Shown piece after piece: positions 13,496 through 14,056 of a DNA stretch of 14,056 nucleotides (positions are counted from its first letter, which is position 1; each line of letters begins with the position of its first letter). Position numbers and translations under genes: made by a program. The notes under the pieces were generated by a model. It did no database searches. It had not been told where the DNA came from and saw only the letters and a program-made list of their open reading frames with translations. The stretch is taken from positions 1-14,056 of the forward strand of contig WRJW01000207.1 of the NCBI GenBank assembly GCA_009778375.1, read 5' to 3'. The stretch is from Bacteroidota bacterium. GTDB lineage: Bacteria; Bacteroidota; Bacteroidia; Bacteroidales; UBA932.

Positions 13496-13568
13496 TGATC
13501 CGCCCGGGGCTCGAACCCGGGACCCCAACATTAAAAGTGTTGTGCTCTACCTGCTGAGCTAGCGAATC
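13496..13568 (-). tRNA. tRNA-Lys (anticodon TTT)
   Basis: A full cloverleaf can be read on the minus strand: acceptor stem GATTCGC with GCGGATC (one G-U pair), D-arm with AGCTCAGC.GGTAGAGC, anticodon stem CAACA/TGTTG with loop CTTTTAA, and T-arm CCGGGTTCGAGCCCCGG. The anticodon TTT reads Lys codons. The CCA end is not encoded, so it must be added after transcription. A promoter lies 24 bases upstream and a terminator follows directly. Confidence 0.96.
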
Positions 13569-13591
13569 TTTGTTTTTTTCTTTTGAGGGTG

Positions 13592-13621
13592 CAAATGTAG
13601 GGCTTTTTCTTGAATCTGCAA
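13592..13621 (-). promoter_or_regulatory. Promoter of tRNA-Lys
   Basis: On the minus strand, TTG (13619-13621), 19 bp and TACATTTG (13592-13599). It overlaps the -33 region of the divergent dehydrogenase promoter. Confidence 0.72.
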
Positions 13622-13641
13622 GAAAAAATAAGCTAACTTTG
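13610..13641 (+). promoter_or_regulatory. Promoter of the nucleotide-sugar dehydrogenase gene
   Basis: TTG (13610-13612), 21 bp and TAACTTTG (13634-13641) on the plus strand, placing transcription start about 15 bases before the ATG at 13662. Confidence 0.65.
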
Positions 13642-13661
13642 TGGTTTTATACTTTGAATGT

Positions 13662-14056
13662 ATGTTTAAAAATATCCAAAACAAAGAGCGCGCTATTGCC
13701 TTGGTAGGATTGGGATACGTGGGTTTGCCCTTAGCTTTAGCCTTTGCCCAAAAATGCAGGGTAATCGGATTAGAAGTAGATCCACATCGTTTACGCAAAC
13801 TTCAAGAAGGAGTAGACCCCAGTCGGGAGTTAAGCGTCGAAGCCTTTGCCCAAACCGATATACTCTTTACAGATTCCTTAGAAAAACTCGGCGAGGCTTC
13901 TTTTTACATTGTGGCCGTACCCACACCGGTCGATACCTGCAACCAACCCGACCTGCACCCTTTGGTGTCGGCTACCGAAACGGTGGGAAAAGTACTGAAA
14001 CAGGGTGATTATGTAGTGTATGAATCAACGGTATACCCCGGATGTACAGAGGAATT
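13662..14056 (+). CDS. UDP-sugar 6-dehydrogenase, N-terminal part (cut by window edge)
   Basis: The first 131 residues are present. They hold the NAD-binding Rossmann start IALVGLGYVGLPLA (Gly16, Gly18, Gly21), the acidic end of the second strand (GLEVD), AVPTPVD, and ESTVYPGCTEE, all features of the UDP-glucose/GDP-mannose dehydrogenase family. The VDTCNQPDL and STVYPG wording is closest to the UDP-N-acetyl-hexosamine type (TviB/WbpA/WbpO-like), which makes uronic acid sugars for capsule or O-antigen by two NAD-dependent oxidations. The central and C-terminal domains with the catalytic Cys lie beyond the window. An ATG four bases upstream (13658) meets a stop at once, so 13662 is the start. 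It is the first gene of its transcript and may begin a surface-polysaccharide cluster. Confidence 0.92.
   Translation, partial: MFKNIQNKERAIALVGLGYVGLPLALAFAQKCRVIGLEVDPHRLRKLQEGVDPSRELSVEAFAQTDILFTDSLEKLGEASFYIVAVPTPVDTCNQPDLHPLVSATETVGKVLKQGDYVVYESTVYPGCTEE

Overview
The window reads as chromosomal DNA of a Bacteroidota bacterium, most likely Bacteroidales. The evidence is the phylum-specific promoter signature (-33 TTG, 19-21 bp spacer, -7 TAnnTTTG) seen repeatedly, A/T-rich leaders without clear Shine-Dalgarno sites, a BACON-domain lipoprotein, a five-fold beta-flower repeat protein, and a TPR-type sensor kinase. No species can be named from the sequence alone.

Layout, left to right. Operon A (minus strand, 4317 down to the left edge) encodes LemA, a five-repeat beta-flower protein, a secreted beta-helix protein and two lipoproteins of unknown function, the last cut by the window edge. 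A Uma2-type nuclease-fold gene (4482-5057) points the other way. Operon B (minus, 8281 down to 5080) encodes an SPFH/YdjI-like protein fused to a GYF_2 domain, a double zinc-ribbon membrane protein and a CsgG-domain periplasmic protein. Operon C (minus, 10004 down to 8438) encodes a four-helix membrane protein and a BACON plus Ig-like lipoprotein. Operon D (minus, 12717 down to 10129) encodes a NarL/LuxR response regulator and a TPR sensor histidine kinase. Next come a toxin-antitoxin locus whose RelE-type toxin is broken by one in-frame stop, a tRNA-Lys(TTT) with its terminator and promoter, and a divergent nucleotide-sugar dehydrogenase that runs off the right edge.

The main result is a 35-bp element found three times (4369-4403, 8342-8376, 10092-10126). 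Each copy sits at the same place, directly upstream of the -33 box of operons A, B and C, and each promoter has exactly 20 bp between TTG and TAnnTTTG. Each copy has a 16-bp palindrome centred near -42 plus a third half-site. The half-site TACTCAT fits the NarL-family heptamer TACYYMT, and a NarL-type two-component system lies next door. I infer one local regulon: a kinase/regulator pair controlling LemA, SPFH-GYF_2, zinc-ribbon, CsgG, beta-flower, beta-helix and lipoprotein genes, which looks like an envelope or membrane stress system. The sequence shows the element and its placement; the regulator assignment and the function are inference.
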